Origin: Planctomycetota bacterium
GTDB lineage: Bacteria; Planctomycetota; J058; JARGOJ01
Direction of reading: 5' to 3'
DNA: 8,079 nt
Assembly (NCBI GenBank): GCA_029210225.1
Contig: JARGOJ010000369.1
Coordinates: 1-8,079, forward strand
Positions within the stretch are counted from its first letter, which is position 1; every line of letters begins with the position of its first letter. A program made the position numbers and the translations under genes. The notes beneath the pieces are model-generated. The model ran no database searches. It was not told where the DNA came from and was given only the letters and a program-made list of their open reading frames with translations. Shown in pieces: positions 6,136 to 8,079 of the stretch.

Positions 6136-6161
6136 TCAGTCGATATAAGAAAGAGAGTGCC

Positions 6162-7262
6162 ATGCTTCGTCGAGTGCTAATCCTGCTTCCCTTCCTTCTC
6201 ATGCTTTGTCTATCTGGCTTCGCCGACGAGTTGATTCGCCTCAAAGATGGCACGGAGTATCGCGGGCAGATCATCATTGAGAGCCCCGCACGCATCGTCC
6301 TAAAGACGAGTAAGGGCAAAGTCACCATTGAAAAGGCGCTCATAAAGGAGCGGCGCAAGGCCTTGTCGACGGCGGAGGAGTTTCAGGCTCGCGCCAGTAA
6401 AATTCGCGAGGGGGATGCCGAGGCTTGGCGTGGCTTGGCGCGTTGGAGCAAAGCGCAAGGTCTCAGCGAAGAAGCCCTTGATTGTTACAAAAAGATCCTT
6501 GAGCAACGCCCCGACGACGCTGAAGCGAAGAAAGCGGTCGCGGCGGCGAAGGCTGAGGAAGCGAAAGCGGAAGAGGCGGAGAGCGCCGACGAAACGGCGC
6601 GGCGCCAGTTAAAAGAGACTCTAGAGGACACTCAGGTTCACTTCGACTTTGCTCGCGCCAATATCCCGACCATTATTAATGCCCTGGCGAGCGCTACGGG
6701 GGTCGCCTTCAAAGTTGATAAGAGCGCGATGAAAGACCTCAAGAAGCGCCGGGTGTCGCTTCGTTATAAGAGCGATCACACAGCCTATCGATGCTTAATG
6801 GATGTGACAAAGCACGCGAAACTCGACTTCTTCATTACGAAACAGGGGGTTGTGGTTGGGACGCGGTCTTCGATCAATCGCTTGCGTAAGAAGCTTGGGA
6901 TCAAGAAGAAGAAAATTCGCATTCTGTCAGCGTCTGAGGCTCTTAAAGTCATGGATACTTCGAAGCATACCCTGCGCTGCACAAAGAAAAAATTTAGCAG
7001 CGTCCTGACTTACTTCCGCCGGGCGACTCCGTTGAAATACTTCTTCGATGGGCCAAAGGAAGACCTAGAGAAGCTGGTGACCTTCGATGTCTATCAGCGC
7101 CCGCTCCGGAGCATCCTCGACAAGGTCTTTGAGCCTCTTGGATTAGACTTCATGCTCCAAGGCAACGTGGTCTACATCGCGAGCAAAGAGAAAATCGCGG
7201 CGATCCGGCCTAAAGATCTAAAAAAAGACGCCAAAAAGGCGCCTAAGAAAGAGAACGATTGA
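6162..7262 (+). CDS. Secreted protein with TPR-like region and two STN-like (secretin N-domain) modules
   Basis: From ATG 6162 the product has 366 aa. The open frame extends 57 codons further upstream, but that stretch overlaps the DUF1501 promoter region and reads as non-coding, while this ATG begins a clean signal peptide (MLRRVLILLPFLLMLCLSGF, cleavage near residue 21) after a purine-rich AGAGAG. Residues 23-65 form a small β domain starting ELIRLKDGTEYRGQI, a type seen in planctomycete envelope proteins. Residues 73-125 look like one or two TPR-type helix pairs (GDAEAWRGLARWSKAQG, EEALDCYKKILEQRPDD). Residues 126-150 are Ala/Glu/Lys-rich helix. Then come two STN-like modules: about 157-236 (VHFDFARANIPTIINALA to VVVGT) and about 268-342 (HTLRCTKKKFSSVLTYFR to GNVVYIA). 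Each has the strand-helix-strand plan of secretin N-domains. No channel domain follows, so it is not itself a secretin. The tail is Lys-rich. Probably periplasmic. Confidence 0.8.
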   Translation: MLRRVLILLPFLLMLCLSGFADELIRLKDGTEYRGQIIIESPARIVLKTSKGKVTIEKALIKERRKALSTAEEFQARASKIREGDAEAWRGLARWSKAQGLSEEALDCYKKILEQRPDDAEAKKAVAAAKAEEAKAEEAESADETARRQLKETLEDTQVHFDFARANIPTIINALASATGVAFKVDKSAMKDLKKRRVSLRYKSDHTAYRCLMDVTKHAKLDFFITKQGVVVGTRSSINRLRKKLGIKKKKIRILSASEALKVMDTSKHTLRCTKKKFSSVLTYFRRATPLKYFFDGPKEDLEKLVTFDVYQRPLRSILDKVFEPLGLDFMLQGNVVYIASKEKIAAIRPKDLKKDAKKAPKKEND

Positions 7263-7269
7263 AAAGGTC

Positions 7270-7330
7270 TCAGGGTTGACCAAAGAAAACAGAACCAAGG
7301 AAAGCTCTGCGTTGCTTTGGGCAACCCTGA
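7270..7330. repeat. Long imperfect inverted repeat after the STN-domain gene
   Basis: TCAGGGTTG-A-CCAAAG (7270-7285) pairs with CTTTGG-G-CAACCCTGA (7315-7330): 15 base pairs and one A/G mismatch around a 29-nt loop. It begins seven bases after the stop codon. No T run follows directly, but a compact terminator lies 18 bases downstream. It may protect the mRNA end or act with that terminator. Confidence 0.65.
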
Positions 7331-7348
7331 AGGTGAAGAGAATTTAGC

Positions 7349-7370
7349 GGGGATCGCTCCCCATGTTTTT
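7349..7370 (+). terminator. Intrinsic terminator of the STN-domain gene
   Basis: GGGGA (7349-7353), TCGC loop, TCCCC (7358-7362), then ATG and five T (7366-7370). The stem is short but GC-rich and the T run is only on the + strand side. It reaches the stop codon of the convergent DUF7305 gene, so the two transcription units meet here. Confidence 0.6.
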
Positions 7371-8079
7371 AGTTGCCCTCGGTTGGATCTCCGGTGATCT
7401 CGTGGCTTGCGGTCAAGTCTAAATCACTGTTGGTTTGGGATTCGACGGCGATCTTGCTGCCAAGGTCGAGGTCGAAGTGAAATTGCAAGCTACCGTTAAA
7501 TTTGAGGCTATCGGCGGCGATTCCACCAAAGATTTCAGCGTTTCCAAGCGCAGTCACGGTTGCGTTGGGAGCGTAAAGGACGCCATACATATTTAGCCCC
7601 CCGTTGACTCTGATTTCTTGGGTTGAATTAGAGAACACTTGGAAGTTTGCCGGAACTTGTCCTTCATTGATAAGGCCCCCACCGTTCAGTTTGGCTCCCC
7701 CGGTGATATACATTTTGACGGAGCCCCCAGGGGCGATCTCTAGTTTTGATTGGGATCCCATACCAATGGAGTCAACGTAGATTTCTACGTGTCCTTCAAC
7801 TCGGACGGTGCCTTTGAGATTGAGATCTTTAGCGACAAGTTGTGCAGGTTTTTCCGGATCGTTAAAACCTGAGCCAAGGGTCACTGTTTTCTTGTTCCCG
7901 ACGGAGAAGTCAGAGTTTCCTGTGTTCGACCCAAAACCCGCAGTGGCGTTGTCGTTCGACGAGGGAGGAGTTTTGTTGAGGTCAGGGAGAGTAATCTCGG
8001 GCAGCTTATCGACAAGGACGGAGGATTGATACCTATCTGCAGCGCTGATCGCGGTAGGGCCGAGCGCGCTTCCCAAGAA
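7369..8079 (-). CDS. DUF7305 (PilX-like) surface protein, C-terminal part
   Basis: The frame runs off the right edge (the last visible codons read F-L-G-S-A-L), so the TTG at 8074-8076 is not a start and at least the N-terminal part is missing. Visible are 236 residues. The first 70 or so are a low-complexity Pro/Asn/Ser-rich linker (LPEITLPDLNKTPPSS). Then a β-solenoid-like domain follows: LKGTVRVEGHVEIYV, LEIAPGGSVKMYITGG, GGLINEGQVPANFQVF, LNMYGVLYAPNATVTALGNA, IFGGIAADSLKFNGSLQFHFD. The order of an APGG-x-V-x-Y strand, a GVLYAPNA strand and a terminal FHFD (usually FHYDE-like) is typical of DUF7305, a domain often found behind PilX-type N-termini and in surface proteins of Gram-negative bacteria. 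A polar tail of about 35 residues ends it. I infer an extracytoplasmic protein; whether it carries a pilin-type N-terminus cannot be seen here. Confidence 0.75.
   Translation of the reverse strand, partial: FLGSALGPTAISAADRYQSSVLVDKLPEITLPDLNKTPPSSNDNATAGFGSNTGNSDFSVGNKKTVTLGSGFNDPEKPAQLVAKDLNLKGTVRVEGHVEIYVDSIGMGSQSKLEIAPGGSVKMYITGGAKLNGGGLINEGQVPANFQVFSNSTQEIRVNGGLNMYGVLYAPNATVTALGNAEIFGGIAADSLKFNGSLQFHFDLDLGSKIAVESQTNSDLDLTASHEITGDPTEGN

Noticed and set aside
5991..6161. N-terminal extension of the STN-domain protein by 57 residues
   Set aside because: It lies in the divergent regulatory region and would place the signal peptide internally; ATG 6162 starts the signal directly.
6162..7262. 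Secretin (GspD/PilQ) gene
   Set aside because: The protein ends after two N-domain-like modules, with no channel domain.

Overview
The window looks like chromosomal DNA of a Gram-negative, large-genome bacterium, most likely a planctomycete or a close relative; this is inferred from gene content, not from a marker gene. The pointers are a Tat-exported DUF1501 protein, secreted proteins with lone secretin-type N-domains, a DUF7305 (PilX-like) surface protein, and a family of pilin-like proteins whose C-terminal half resembles pseudopilins of Planctomycetota and Acidobacteriota. No RNA gene, CRISPR array, insertion sequence or phage gene was seen, and no gene-free stretch exceeds 300 bases.

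Layout. (1) Bases 1-2176, + strand: four tandem paralogues of about 180 aa (the first cut by the window edge). Each complete copy has a hydrophilic N-terminus, one membrane helix and a pilin-like globular domain, but none has a prepilin peptidase motif. A 17-codon remnant of a further copy lies between the third and fourth genes. (2) Bases 2385-4645, + strand: a two-gene translationally coupled operon (ATGA overlap). It encodes a cytoplasmic coiled-coil/GAF/GGDEF protein with an eroded active site but an intact c-di-GMP inhibitory-site motif, and a membrane-anchored periplasmic HExxH metallopeptidase. (3) Bases 4655-5938, - strand: the DUF1501 protein, convergent with the peptidase (9 nt between stop codons). 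(4) Bases 5939-6161: a divergent promoter region with a thrice-repeated GGCTTAC motif and a small palindrome. (5) Bases 6162-7262, + strand: a secreted protein with a TPR-like region and two STN-like (secretin N-domain) modules but no secretin channel. (6) Bases 7263-7370: a long imperfect inverted repeat and a compact intrinsic terminator. (7) Bases 7369-8079, - strand: the C-terminal part of a DUF7305 protein.

How they may fit together (inference): several products belong to the cell envelope and recall type IV pilus/type II secretion parts (pilin-like anchors, secretin N-domains, a PilX-like surface domain), but no assembly ATPase, inner-membrane platform, prepilin peptidase or secretin channel is present here. 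The most distinctive items are the array of motif-less pilin-like proteins with a gene relic inside it, and the coupled pair of a probable c-di-GMP-binding pseudo-cyclase and a membrane peptidase.
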